A stretch of 64,000 nt of DNA from Zelonia costaricensis (GCA_030849075.1 JASAOO010003511.1:1-64000); one strand, 5' to 3'. Numbered from the stretch's first letter, positions 29,929 through 40,900 are shown. Made by a program: numbers and translations. The notes: generated by a model from the letters alone, not told the origin.

Positions 29929-32171
29929 TGGCGCGACTTGTGCGTTTATTCTCTGTTCGGTGCTGTGGGTGTCGGGAGAGTGGCCGCGTGTGATGCGTGC
30001 GTGTGAAGGCGTGCGTGTGCGTCGTCGACGAATGCGTGTGTGTCGACGGGTCACGTCTGGGTACGGGGTGTCGCAGGGAGGGAGGGAGAAGAAGCGAGGG
30101 ACCCAGGCAATTGGGGCCGCTGTGTTAGTGGGGCGGCGCTGTACTGATGTGAGGGGAAGAGAGAAGGCACCTCCTGCGGCGGCGTTGTGTGTGGGAGTGT
30201 GTGGAAGAGCTCGGGTGGGTTGATGGGCAAGACTGTCGCCGCCGCGTTGGCGAGCGTGCGTGGAAAGAAGTCGAGGGAAGAAGAGCAGGGAGGCGGCACG
30301 GAGGGAAGGTGAGCGGCAACAACTACATGACGGCGTGGCGCGCACATGTGCAGCAGCAGGAACGCGACGGGAGTCACAGAATGCGTAGAGGAGCGGCGCT
30401 CTCGAGAAGCCGCCCATCGAAGTCGGCACCCCGCATCCGCAGCAGCGCTCAACCTCTCCTCGCACGCAGCCGGCTCCGCTCCGTTTCAAGTCCACAGCAG
30501 GCAATAGCGTTCTGCAAACACACACGCACACACACGCACCTCGTGGATATGCTCCGGCGGCTGCCGCACCACCTCGGCACGCCGTGTGCGCCTCCTTACC
30601 GTGCGGCGAGGCGGGAAGGCCAAGGGAAAGGGGAGCGTGGCGTGTATGCGCTGGCTTGTGGCCTCGCAGCTACGTCGCGTGCTCCCCTTCCTTCCCCCTC
30701 CCCTACCACCACCACTACGAGCACACGAGCGCAGCAGCTCCGCTTCGCGCCGAGTGAAGCATCATGCGATTTGATGCTCCGCCTTCAAGTGTTTTTGTTT
30801 GTTGGTTCCTTCGTTCAGCGTTTACGGTTCTTCTTTCCCTTTTTTGTTTATTGTTTGCGTGATTAGTTTCTGCTTCTGCGCACACGCACACGCGGCACCT
30901 CCACTGCGTGCGTGTGTGTGTGTGTGCGCTGTTGTGCGGGTTCTCACTTTAGCGGCATTAAGGCTCTTTTCCTCTCCCAGCCCACACTGCGAGGCGCATC
31001 AACATGGCCGGAAGGGGAGTGAAGGGGGGAGGGGGGTCGGTGCACACCGGTGTTGAGGGTGTTGTGCGCTTTGATCACCTCCAGGTCATGAGTGGAGTGT
31101 GCGTGTGTGGAGGTGAAAAGTTTGCGTGCGTGGGAGTCGGTCCGTGTAAGGCGACTTGGTGTTCCAAAGCTACTCGAAAACCACGGTGATGCCCAGCAGC
31201 GTCCCGATCACACACACACAAACACATACACACACATGTGCACTCATCCCGCTGCACTGCGAGCCGCACCCGTCCTTTACCGCTCCCCGAGCCGCCTTCA
31301 TGAGCGCAGCGATGGTGCTGCGCGCCGCCGCCGGTGTGTTCTGCGTTGCCGCGATGCTGGAGAGCGCAAGAGAGCAAGGGCGCGGCCGTCTCCTTCCCCG
31401 ATCCCCCGCCCCCCTGAGTGGGGGTGGCGATGGGGGGTGTGGGGGGATGGGTGGGGGAGGGCCGCGGGGGAGGGAAGGGAGGGGGGGCGCCTGTGTCCGC
31501 TGTTCTTAACGGAAAGGCAAAGAAACGAGAAACAAAAAAAAAAAAAACACGCGAAGGCGCTGCGGGAGGGCCACGCCGCCCCTCGGCGGACCTCCAGCGC
31601 CTTCTCACAGCCCCCCGCCGCCGCCGCCGCCGCCTCCACCCACCGTGGGCCTCCCCCCTTCACGCGTGGGGCTCGGGTGGGTGACGGGGGGGGGGGGGCG
31701 GGACGGGGGAAGGGGGGAGGGGGGCGCCAAGGTGGCGTGAGCGGAGCTCGGGCGTAGCGGACGTCATAGCGCCACACGAAGCAAAGCTTGAAGAAACCGT
31801 GTCGTTCGCGTTAACCTAGCGAGCATGCGACGCATAGACACAGACACACATGCGAGGGGAATGCGTGAGGGGAAAGAGAGAGTGGGCGGGGAGGGGGGGG
31901 GGTGGGCGGTCCGTGATCTAGAGGGAGCGAGGCCATGAGATGGTGGAAAGGCTAGGGAAAGGCACACACACACACACATACAGAGACACAGACCGCACAC
32001 GTGCGTCTACGTGCCAATACGGCGTGCACATGCGCACGCAACCCAACACACGCCACACACACACACACAAGGCGAAAAAGGTGAGCTAAGGAAAGAGGGC
32101 GGCGCTTAGGACGGCGGGAAGCCCAGTCAAGAGGAGCTTAGTTGCGTCCACTCGAACGAGAGCACTCCCGC
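29929..32171. other. Intergenic spacer between nucleolar-type paralogues 1 and 2
   Basis: No supported gene in 2.2 kb. It holds a GT run near 30915-30925, G-rich runs at about 31425-31490 and 31681-31725, an A14 run at 31534-31547 and CA-type repeats near 31965-31990 and 32053-32070. Homology to the spacer between paralogues 2 and 3 is not obvious by eye. Confidence 0.6.
31534..31547. repeat. A14 homopolymer
   Basis: Fourteen A on the plus strand (T14 on the transcribed-sense minus strand) in an otherwise GC-rich spacer; possibly part of a splice or polyadenylation signal. Confidence 0.9.
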
Positions 32172-33212
32172 TTAGTAGCGGCCACGGTTGCCGCCGCGAC
32201 CGCCGCGGAACCCACCACGGTCCCCACCACGGCCGCCGCGGAACCCACCACGGTCGCCACCACGGCCGCCGCGGAACCCACCGCGATCACCACCGCGGCC
32301 ACCACGGAAGCCGCCGCGATCACCGCCACGGCCGCCGCGGAACCCACCACGGTCCCCACCACGACCGCCGCGGAAGCCGCCGCGATCACCACCGCGGAAC
32401 CCACCACGGTCGCCACCACGACCGCCGCGGAAGCCACCGCGATCGCCGCCGCGGCCACCACGGAAGCCTCCGCGGCCACCGCGCTCCGTGCGCTGGAACT
32501 TCTGCGGAACCTCGTCATCCTCGTCATCATCGTCCTCATCGTCATCGTCCTCATCCTCATCCTCGTCGTCCTCCTCCTCGTCGTCCTCCTCGTCGTCGCC
32601 CTCCTCGTCGACCTCCTCGTCCTCCTCGCCCATGTCGCTGTCATCGAGGTCGGCCGGGGGCATCTCGCCGTCTTCGTCCTCATCCTCGTCGTCCTCCTCG
32701 TCGTCCTCCTCATCATCCTCCTCGTCGTCCTCCTCGTCGTCGCTCTCAGCCGCGGCGGCCGCAGCGGAGGCCTTGGCGAGGGCCTTGGAGGCAGCCGGGG
32801 CCTTGGCCGGCTCCGCGCTCTCCGCCTCGGACACCTCCTCCAGCTCGTCGTCCTCGTCGTCCTCCTCGTCGTCCTCCTCGTCGTCCTCGCCCGCCATCGC
32901 GTCCATCATCATGTCGTCGTTGCCGACGGGCTGCACGTAGCCCGTCACGTGGATCGCACCGGCGCCATGGGCGCTGAAGGACACGTTCTGGGCCTCGGTG
33001 AAGACGAGGTCGGTGTTCATCTGGTACACGCCGCGCTTGGGGTCCAACGTGGCGATGGTGAACTGCTTGCCCTCGAAGGAGACGATGAGCGAGACAGCGT
33101 CGGCGGGGTTGACCGGCAGGGCAAGCTGCGTGACGCGCAGCGCGCAGTCCTCCGGGATCTTCGGCTTCACCTGCTTGCCGGCGGCCACCTCCATACCGTA
33201 GAAGCCCTCCAT
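32172..33212 (-). CDS. NOPP44/46: NOPP44/46-like nucleolar phosphoprotein with RGG repeats
   Basis: A 346-residue protein from the ATG at 33212 (MEGFYGMEVAAGKQVKPKIP). The domain order is a beta-rich nucleoplasmin-like head (about 1-95), an Ala-rich junction with acidic patches (about 100-150), long Asp/Glu runs (about 155-240), and a C-terminal array of eight DRGGFRGG-type units ending GGNRGRY. This unique head, acidic middle and RGG tail is the published architecture of T. brucei NOPP44/46, a nucleolar phosphoprotein that binds RNA and partners in ribosome biogenesis. Arginines in RGG repeats are usual methylation targets, and acidic stretches with Ser are usual CK2 sites. It is the middle member of a three-gene tandem family. 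Confidence 0.88.
   Translation of the reverse strand: MEGFYGMEVAAGKQVKPKIPEDCALRVTQLALPVNPADAVSLIVSFEGKQFTIATLDPKRGVYQMNTDLVFTEAQNVSFSAHGAGAIHVTGYVQPVGNDDMMMDAMAGEDDEEDDEEDDEDDELEEVSEAESAEPAKAPAASKALAKASAAAAAAESDDEEDDEEDDEEDDEEDDEDEDEDGEMPPADLDDSDMGEEDEEVDEEGDDEEDDEEEDDEDEDEDDDDEDDDDEDDEVPQKFQRTERGGRGGFRGGRGGDRGGFRGGRGGDRGGFRGGDRGGFRGGRGGDRGGFRGGRGGDRGGFRGGRGGDRGGFRGGRGGDRGGFRGGRGGDRGGFRGGRGGNRGRY
32175..32486 (-). repeat. RGG-coding tandem repeat array
   Basis: Inside the NOPP44/46-like gene. Eight DRGGFRGG units are separated by RGG spacers (unit GGRGGDRGGFR, 33 bases, with one shorter spacing). Copies differ mainly at synonymous positions, so the array is conserved at protein level but not freshly duplicated at DNA level. 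Confidence 0.9.
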
Positions 33213-33271
33213 GATTGCGGTGCGGTTGTGTGTGGGTGGGAGGGGGAAGAGGGGGAAGAGGGGGGGGGGTG

Positions 33272-33305
33272 CTACAAAGACGCGAGAGAGGGAGGGAGGT
33301 GAGTG
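33272..33305 (-). promoter_or_regulatory. Predicted trans-splice acceptor of NOPP44/46-like gene
   Basis: Read on the minus strand, a CT-rich tract (33300-33281) leads into TCTTTGTAG, with the AG at 33273-33272. The predicted 5' UTR is about 59 bases and itself includes C/T-rich sequence. No AG occurs between this site and the ATG at 33212, which makes the choice fairly clear. Confidence 0.45.
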
Positions 33306-33961
33306 AATGGTGCGGGGCTTTGTGTTTAGGGGGTGCGATGCGGCAAGCGAAGGAAGGCAGGCGGGGACGAGTGTCCGTTATACGTCAGAGATGGAAGACA
33401 GGGGGGGAGGGTGATTTGGGTGCTTGGGATGAACACAGAACGTCGTGGGGAAACTTCGTTACTGGTGACCGCGAATGTGCGTGCATGTGTGTGTGTGTAC
33501 GCGAGGGGAGGGGTGGGGATGGGGCGATGACAGGGAACGAAGAGAAGGGAGTTGGGAATGTAGGTGGCAGCTCGCACACAGGCGGAGGAGGTGGCATGCA
33601 CACGCTGTGCAGATGACCTCACACCCGCCGAGGATCGGAGGGCTGACGCCCCGTTGAGGCTCCGTCTTCGTCGCTGAAGGGCTCAGCGCAGCGAGGGGGG
33701 GGGGGCACTGAACGGACGCATGCGCCGTCTCTGCGCGGCGGTGACAACGACGGCAGACATCTCGTTGCCCCCACCCCTGCCCGCCCCCCCCCGCCCCCGG
33801 TGCGCCGTGGTTGGTTCCTCGTATGGGCGGCAAGCGCTGCCCTACTCACCTCGCTGAGTGATGGGTGTTGCTTACTCCAGCTCCGCTGTGAGGGTGTTTG
33901 TGGGGCGGGCGGATATGAGATCAGCACAGCGCCCACACCGCGTTACTCGATCCGGCCACGC

Positions 33962-33988
33962 CACACACACACACACACACACACACAC
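33962..33988. repeat. (CA)n microsatellite
   Basis: About 13 CA units, 41 bases beyond the stop codon of the short nucleolar-type paralogue, within its 3' UTR. Confidence 0.95.
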
Positions 33989-34029
33989 GTGACTGTGTTT
34001 GTTTTTTACGAACGCACGCACGTACGCAC

Positions 34030-34428
34030 TCACTCATCATCGTCGTCGTCGCCCATCATCATCATGGCCCCGTTGTGGACGCCGTCGTCGTCGTCCATGT
34101 CGTCGTCCATGTCGTCCTCGGGCTCCTCCTCCTCAGCCAGCTGCGTGTAGCCGACGAGGTGCACCGCCGCGCCGGCGGCACCCTCGCAGGTGAAGAGCAC
34201 GTCCTGCGTGCCGCTGAACAGCATGTCCACGTTCACGTGAAAGAGCGCCTGCTGTTGGTCAAGGGTGGCAAGCACGAACGCCTTGCCAGACGACTTAACC
34301 AGCAGCGTGACGGCGTGGGCGGCGTTGGGGGGCAGGGCGATCTGGCTGATGTGCAGCACGCGGTCCGCCGCGACGTTGGGCTTGACCGGCTTGCCCGCAA
34401 ACACCTCCAGGCCGTAGAACTCCTCCAT
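34030..34428 (-). CDS. Short NOPP44/46-type (nucleoplasmin-like) paralogue, head domain only
   Basis: A 132-residue protein from the ATG at 34428 (MEEFYGLEVFAGKPVKPNVA). The head aligns block by block with the NOPP44/46-like neighbour: the start, then RVLHISQIALPPNAAHAVTL, then GKAFVLATLDQQQALFHVNV and VHLVGYTQL. A short acidic tail follows (EEEEPEDDMDDDMDDDDG) with Met-rich spacing, ending MGDDDDDE. It lacks both the long acidic region and the RGG array. By analogy with nucleoplasmin cores it could form mixed oligomers with the other two products, which is inference. The frame above 34428 is spacer with no similarity to the family. Confidence 0.8.
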   Translation of the reverse strand: MEEFYGLEVFAGKPVKPNVAADRVLHISQIALPPNAAHAVTLLVKSSGKAFVLATLDQQQALFHVNVDMLFSGTQDVLFTCEGAAGAAVHLVGYTQLAEEEEPEDDMDDDMDDDDGVHNGAMMMMGDDDDDE

Positions 34429-35003
34429 TCTTTCTCTTCGAGGTTTCTCGTAGCGAATCGAGAGAACGGCGCGACAGAGGCGGCGACGAGAAGTTGATGC
34501 CGCTCGACGGCGCGTGTGTGTGGTTGCGCGTGGATGTGGGGCGGTCGTGGAGAGCGAGACGAGAACGGTGACAGAGGAAAAGGATGTGAGAGCGCAAGAC
34601 GGACGACGAGGAAGTTCGCTGGCTGTTGGCGACGCGTGTGGCAACGCGAGCGCGGCCATGCTCTTCTTCCTCACGCCTCCCTTGACTTGTATGTCCCACC
34701 AGTACCACACCCCTTGCACTGTCGAGCGTGTAGTACACCGAGTTGCAGGGGAGGGAGAAGGGGAGGGTGGGGGCACCCGCGTGAAGAGCGCATGTGTGTT
34801 GTGCTGCAGATCGATCAAAATGACTGCAAGATGATGAGGGATAAACTCTAGCGGGGTGGGGGGTGCCAGCTGCAAGGGGCCGCCCGTTAAGCTTGCCCGG
34901 GGTCTCGTTGGGGCAAGCGCAGGGGCCCAACAAGAAACGCGCGCACCCGCGGCCGCCACGCGCCACACACGCACACACAGCGCAAAGGGAAAGGAAGGCG
35001 GCG
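34429..35003. other. Intergenic spacer
   Basis: No supported gene. A GAG/GGG-rich stretch near 34748-34775 and scattered purine runs are possible splice signals for the short paralogue. Nothing else was seen. Confidence 0.55.
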
Positions 35004-37361
35004 CTACTCGGCATCGCTGTCGCGCTCCCGCTTCACCGCGGCGCTCCTGCCACGCCCGGAGGAGGCGGCGGCGGCAGCAAGGGCAGCGGACATCGACGGC
35101 GGAGGGGCTACCCGCCACGTGACCAGCGACACGCAATTGCGATCGTGCGCGGCCGCAACCTGCACCACCTCGGACTGCGCCCCGAGGACGACGATGCCGC
35201 TGCACGCATCCTCCACCGCGACCGCCGTGGCGAGCGCCTGCGCCTGCACGAATCGACCGCCAGTGCCGTTGTCGGTGCCCAGTGCGACGGCGAGCGGCGA
35301 GACGGCGGAGCGGCCGCGTGCTGTGAGCTTGCTGGCCTTCAAGTCCCGCTGGTCCGGCTCCGTCTTCACCGCACCATTTTTTGCCCCTCGCCCTCGCGTG
35401 CCCGTGCCCGCTCCGGCGGGCGCCGCGCCGCTCTCCTGCGCCCCCTCCTCCCCCGTCGTCGTTGTCACTGAGGGCTGTGATTCGCTGACGGGGGCTTCAA
35501 GACAGGGCAGCAGCGTCCCCGGCGGCGCCGCCTCCGCCTCCTGCGCGGTGCGGCGGTGCAGCTGGAAGACGCTGTGGGTGAGATACTTGGCCGTGGACCG
35601 GTCCAGCAGCAGCAGGCGGTTCGTGCTGTCCGCGGCGAGCTGCCAGTGCTTCGTGTACGATCGGTTGCTGACGTAGTTGCCGCGGAACCTCTGGTGAACG
35701 ACGGGGCCGCTCGTGACGCACAGGAGGTGCGTGCCGAAGCGTGCAACGCGCTCGTAGGCGAGGCACGGCGGCACGCGCTCCGCGACGCCGCCGGTCGGCC
35801 GCCTCGCCTCCTCAGCCTCCGCTGCGTCGGTGATGAAGAGGCGCAGCAGGCCACGCGACGCGGTGCACACGAGCGGGCCGAGACCAGGGTGCACCGCCGT
35901 GCCAACGCTGAGAATCGTGTCGATGCCACGTGCCGTTGCAGGGTCCTCCACGACGCCGCCCGCAGCGGCACCGAGCTTCACCACCGTCGCGGTGGGCTCG
36001 TACGGCGAGGAGCAGACAAGTGCACCCTCTCGCAAGCTCTCCAGCGCCGCGGCCTCTGCCGCCAACGCCGGCGTCCGCAGCCGGCCTGCAGCATCGGCGG
36101 CAGCCGCCGCGCCGCGCCGACGCGGCGGAAACACGGCCGCGACGTGGGCGACGGGGTACAGCACGCTGCCCGTCCCCTTGAGGGAGATGACACGCGCAAC
36201 GCTCTGGATGGCACCCGTGGCCGGGTCGATGCCGCACAGCAGCACGCCGTGCTCGGCCGTGCCCACGGCGAGGAACGGGCGGTCGAAGACCTCGGCCACA
36301 TCCAGCGGCACGACCCCACGCGCCAGGGAGAAGCTGTGCTCCAGCTGCACGCTCGCGAGGGCGAAATCGGCGAGGGCGTTGAGGCCCGCGACCTCGACCG
36401 ACCCCGCCGGCTGCGGCGCGTGCGGGGCGTGCAGCGTTACCAGGCGCTCCTCGCATGGCAGCGAGGCGACGAGGCGGCCGCGCACCTGCGACAGCCACCG
36501 CAAGCGGTACGGGACCGTGTAGAAGAAGAACGTCTGCACCGGCTTCACGGCCAGCTGGGCATTGCGCCGATGGGCCCCGCGGCCAGGCGCCAGTGCCGAG
36601 GCCCGCGCCGTTGTCGAACTCGTCAACCTTGACGTCGGGGCGGACGCAGCCGCATCGCTCGAGGGCAGTCCCTCCCCGGCGACGTTGCCCGCTGATTTGC
36701 GCCGCAGCCACACGACTCGCTCAATAGCCGGCAACTCGCCCAGCACAAGCTCCGCACAGCACGGCGGTGGAGGCGGTCCACTCGCGGGCAGAGACGTCGA
36801 GCCCGGTGACGCCGATGTCGTGGGCGGAGACAGTGGCGGCTTGTAGGTGGTGCGCCAGTACGCAAGCCCGGCGTGATCGGGCAGCATCTCCGGCTCCGCA
36901 AGCCGCTCCAGTGGAAGCCAGCAACGGTGGCCGGGCGAGAGCAGCATGGCCACACGGCGGCCATACAGCTCGTCCAAGAAGGGGTCGCTGGTGAAGTCGA
37001 GGATGCACGTCGAGGGTCCGTATCGGCGCCGCTCGCACCAGCTCGACAACGCGGTGTCGTCTGCGTCGGTCGCCGACACGGCGCCATCAGCACCGGGCAA
37101 CTGCACCGCCGCATCGTCGCCGTCGTCCTCTCTCTTGACGCTGACCTCCTCCCGCTTCTCCGCTGAGGAGATGGCAGGGTTGGTGTCGGCGGCGCGAGCC
37201 GTGGACGGCCCCCGGCGAGGCGGCCAGGGCCACGTCACTTCAAACTGGTGACTGAGGATTGGACTGAGCCCGCGCTTGCAGGCGAGCGAGAAGGAGTAGA
37301 GGGGCTGCTGCTCGAGGCCGAAGCCGGTGGCGTCCAGTGCGGCGGCGTACGACGTGGACAT
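35004..37361 (-). CDS. Unknown protein, 785 residues, possibly nuclear
   Basis: Not recognised. The start at 37361 (MSTSYAAALDATGFGLEQQP) is used; an ATG five codons upstream at 37376 is equally possible. The N-terminal part (about 10-50) has a conserved-looking SFSLACKRGLSPILSHQFEV block, followed by a charged linker and an aromatic-rich block. The middle (about 390-650) has repeated short strand patterns such as FDRPFLAVGTAEHGVLLCGI and LVCTASRGLLRLFITDAAE, which resemble propeller blades without canonical WD motifs. A FRGNYVSNRSYTKHWQL block follows. The C-terminus has basic and RG segments and ends AAVKRERDSDAE, suggesting a nuclear localisation signal. A WD-like scaffold in a nuclear complex is a reasonable guess and no more. 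Confidence 0.8.
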   Translation of the reverse strand: MSTSYAAALDATGFGLEQQPLYSFSLACKRGLSPILSHQFEVTWPWPPRRGPSTARAADTNPAISSAEKREEVSVKREDDGDDAAVQLPGADGAVSATDADDTALSSWCERRRYGPSTCILDFTSDPFLDELYGRRVAMLLSPGHRCWLPLERLAEPEMLPDHAGLAYWRTTYKPPLSPPTTSASPGSTSLPASGPPPPPCCAELVLGELPAIERVVWLRRKSAGNVAGEGLPSSDAAASAPTSRLTSSTTARASALAPGRGAHRRNAQLAVKPVQTFFFYTVPYRLRWLSQVRGRLVASLPCEERLVTLHAPHAPQPAGSVEVAGLNALADFALASVQLEHSFSLARGVVPLDVAEVFDRPFLAVGTAEHGVLLCGIDPATGAIQSVARVISLKGTGSVLYPVAHVAAVFPPRRRGAAAAADAAGRLRTPALAAEAAALESLREGALVCSSPYEPTATVVKLGAAAGGVVEDPATARGIDTILSVGTAVHPGLGPLVCTASRGLLRLFITDAAEAEEARRPTGGVAERVPPCLAYERVARFGTHLLCVTSGPVVHQRFRGNYVSNRSYTKHWQLAADSTNRLLLLDRSTAKYLTHSVFQLHRRTAQEAEAAPPGTLLPCLEAPVSESQPSVTTTTGEEGAQESGAAPAGAGTGTRGRGAKNGAVKTEPDQRDLKASKLTARGRSAVSPLAVALGTDNGTGGRFVQAQALATAVAVEDACSGIVVLGAQSEVVQVAAAHDRNCVSLVTWRVAPPPSMSAALAAAAASSGRGRSAAVKRERDSDAE

Positions 37362-37376
37362 GAGCCGAAGTAGCAA

Positions 37377-37739
37377 ACGGGGGAGAAGGGACGGGGGAGG
37401 GCGTTGACGTCCGCGTCCTTGGATGGGGAAGGTCTCTCTATGGGGTACGGCGGCGTACCGACACCGCGGGAGGCTCGGCTGTGCCGAACTGCCCGTGTGT
37501 GTGTATGTGTGTGTGTGCTGAGGTGAAGCTCAGTGCGGCGCAGTGCGAACAAACAACTGGAGTGTACCGCACCATGTGTGTGAGTGTGTGGTGAGGCGAG
37601 GAAGGTGAGGGGGGTGAGGAAATAGGAGGAGGAGCGTGAGCACCCTGAGCTTGAGAGGTGGCGAGCGGTCTGGAGGCACTCTGTCACAGCTAAGCGAAAC
37701 CAGTGGTGTGTGCCGTCGCGTGTGCAGGTTCTCCGTGCA

Positions 37740-37773
<34 letters not shown>

Positions 37774-37959
37774 CGAGGAACAGAGGCACGTACACAAACG
37801 CACAGGCACGCGCGCGACACACGTGGACGGAGTCCTGCTTGGTGTCGAGTTGGGCGGAGGGGATGGGGGAAGGGGTGGACATGGCGTGTGCACAGGTCCA
37901 GGAACATCTAGCATCTAAACGTAAACACGGCAAACACCACCCACACCAGCCTCCCCACG
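37377..37959. other. Intergenic spacer with CA microsatellite
   Basis: No supported gene. It contains a GT run near 37496-37518, GA-rich sequence at 37595-37635 (candidate pyrimidine tract for the 785-residue protein) and the (CA)16 run. Confidence 0.6.
37741..37772. repeat. (CA)16 microsatellite
   Basis: Sixteen perfect CA units, the longest pure dinucleotide run I found in the window. Confidence 0.97.
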
Positions 37960-40900
37960 TCAGCTGCGGTGTCGGTGATGGCGCCGGCTGTCCGACTCGC
38001 GGCTGCCCGCCACAGGGGTGGGTATCGACGGGACGGCGAGCGAGACGGGCACGGGCACCGGCGAGGGTGCAGTGGCGCTGTAGCTGCTCCCCGACGGCGA
38101 CGGCGAGAAGGTCCCTGAAGGGGAGGGGGTGGGCAAGCCGATCTTGGGCACCGGCACCGGCACGGACACACGGGTCGGCGCGCCGGGGGCTGGGATCGCC
38201 GCGGGCACGGGCGGAGGTACCGGCGGGGCCGGGGAGGGTTGCGCACCGGGCGCCGCGAAGGCGGCGTACGGCGGGGCGACGCTGCTCGGCGCAGCGACTG
38301 TGTGAGCCCCTGCTGGGCCGCCACCGCGTGGCACGGCAGGCGTCGGCGTGCCGGCGTACTGCAAGGCGGGTGTTGTGTGCGAGAAGGCGCCGGCGGGGGT
38401 GGGCACCGCGACGGTGAGGGACGAGCCGTCGCTGGTGCGGCGGCCGACCTGGAAGGAGGACTGCGATAGCGAGACGGGCACGGGGATGTTGAGCGGGCTG
38501 CTGTCGACGGAGCTGTGCGTCACGACGCGGTCGAAGGCGCTGACCGACGGTACGCCCACCACGGAGGGCCTCGGCAGGGCTGGTGTGGCGGGCGGCGGGG
38601 GCGACGTGGACCACGCGTTGGCGGGTGCGGGCGAGATCGCGCCTGCGTCGGGCCGGTGCACCGTCGGCACGGCCGGCGCGTTGTCAGACAGCGAGGGGCT
38701 CAACGGGTCCGTCTTGAAGGTGCGCACGGCGGGGGTGCCGATGGGTAGGGCGAAGCTGCTGGGGCGGCTGGGCGGCGGAGTGGGCATCGAAGACACCGGC
38801 GGCACGGTGGGTGGGGGTGGGGGTGGGGGTGGTGCGTACAGGGACGGGGCGGTCGGGGGCAGCCCGGGCACACCCAGCGCCGGCATCGACGTGGAAGGTG
38901 GCGGCGGCGGTGGTGGTGGTGGGCCGGTGTACGGCGGAGCAGCAGCAGCAGCCGGCGGCGACACAGTGGGGAGGGAAGGCGGTGGGGGCGGGTTGGAGGC
39001 CACCGGCGGCGCCGTCTCGTGGCGCTCCCGCACCTCGCGTTCGAGCCGCTCGACCTGCGCCTCGCGCTCGCGCAGCATCCGTTGCACGTCGCTGAACTGC
39101 GCCGCGCTGGCGGCCCGCGCCGTCTCGTCGGCACGCAGACGGTGCTCCAGCTCGGCCTTCTCCTCCTGTGTCTGGCGGAGGCGGCGGCGACACTCCTGCA
39201 GCTCCTCCTCCCGCTCCCGCACCGCCTTCTGGTAGCCGTCCGTGTTGGTGCCGCTGCGCTGCTGGAGCTCCTCGTAGGTCGTCTTCCACTGCTCCAGCGA
39301 GCGCCGGCTGTCGTCGAGCTGGCGGCGCAGCTGTGCCGCCTCCTCCTCCTTCTCCGTGAGCTGCCGCGACAGGCGCTGCTGGTGGCCCTCCTTGTCGAAC
39401 TTCGCGTTGGTCGTCTCCTCGCGCAGGGCGTGCAGCTTCTTGTTCGCCTCCAGCACATCCGCGCGGCACTGCTGCACCTCCTTGTCCTTCGCCTCCAGCG
39501 CGGCCTCGTGCTGCCGGCGCCGCGACTCCCGCTCCGCGTCAAACTCCGCCTGCAGCCGATCGACCCGCTCCTTCGCTTCGCGTGCTTCGTAGCTGAAGCT
39601 CACCTTCTCCTGCACCTCCACCTCCAGCGCCCGCACCTGCGCCGTGCGCTCGTCCAGCCGAGTCTGTATCTCCTGCAGCCGGTCCCGCGCCTGGGCGGCG
39701 TCGCGCTGCGCCGTCTCGATCGTGCGCCGCGCGGCCTGTAGCTCCTCCTCGGCGGCCTTGGCCTTGCGGGCGGCCTGCGCGAGGTTGCTCTCCGCAAGCC
39801 GCCGCGCCTCCTCCGCCCTGTCCACAGCCGCCCGCGCCGTCTGCTCCACCTCCTGCACGTTCACCTGCGCCACCGCCTCCTGCGCGGCCTTGAGCTGCTT
39901 CTGCAGCCGATCCATCTCCTCCTCGTGCGCCTCGCGTGCCATGGCAAGCTGGCTCTTCAGCTCCGCGTTGTCGCGGCGCAGTTCATCCCGCTCGTTGCTC
40001 AGCTGCCGCTGCCCAGTGACGGTGTCGGCCTGCAGGGCCTGCAGCTGCTTGCCCTGAATCTCCGCCTTTGCGTCCGCCTCGCGCAGGTTGCGCTCGAGTC
40101 GCTTCCTCGTCTCCTCCCACTCTACCTTGGCTGCTTGAAGCTGCCGCACCTCGTCCTTCATGCGGGTGTTCTCCGCTGACATGGCGGCCATGTTGTCCGC
40201 CGAGGAGCGCATCAGCGCCACCTTCGTCGCCTCATCCTGCAGCTCCCGCTCGAGCTGCCGCACACGCGTGGTGAGCTGCTCGAGCTCGGCGTCCTTGATG
40301 CGCAGCGCCGCGGCGTGCGCGTCGCGCAGCTCGTCGACGCGGCGGTCCTGCTCGTACTTGGCGCGCTCGCGGTCCTCGGCGTAGCGGCGCTGCTGGGCCC
40401 GCTTGTCGTCCTCGTACATCTGCTGCAGCCGCTCGATGGCGCTGCGGTGCGTGGCGGCCAACTGCTGCGCCGCCTCACGCTCCCGCTCCCCGCGCGGCCC
40501 ACCCGACTGCAACTGCAGGCGTAGCTGGTCCATCTCCTGCAGCAACCGCGTCAGCTGATCACGGGCCTCGCTGAGCTGCTCCTCGCTCCGCGTCGCACGG
40601 GTCTGGTCCAGCTGCAGCTGGTGCGTGAGGTCGGCGAGCTCGGTGCTGCGGGTCACCTCCATGGACTGCACCCGCTGCGCCCACTCCTCCTCGCGCCGCG
40701 TCAGCTCCGTCCGGTGTGCCGCTTCAAGCGTGCGCACCTCGTCACGCAGCTGCTCCTGCATCGCCGTCTGCGTGCGGCGGAGAGACTCCTCTATGGTGGC
40801 CTTGACGTCCTCGGCCTTCTGCGCCGTGGCCGCGCGCGACGCCGCCTCCTCCTTCACCCGCGCCAGCTCTCGCTCGTGCTGCAGCTCGCGGCGGCGCTCC

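Larger units (their letters stand above)
33213..34029. other. Intergenic spacer between nucleolar-type paralogues 2 and 3
   Basis: No supported gene. It contains purine tracts at 33236-33270 and 33281-33305 next to the NOPP44/46-like start, a G run near 33697-33706, a C-rich stretch near 33780-33800, and the (CA)n run at 33962-33988 close to the end of the upstream paralogue. Confidence 0.6.

Noticed and set aside
32142..33302. Plus-strand frames opposite the NOPP44/46-like gene (Pro/Arg, Ser-rich or Val/Leu-rich)
   Set aside because: Direct antisense of the RGG and Asp/Glu repeats; the repeats explain the composition.
33962..37772. Microsatellites as possible replication origin or strand-switch signals
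   Set aside because: Genes on both sides stay on the minus strand, and such repeats occur in most spacers of this window.
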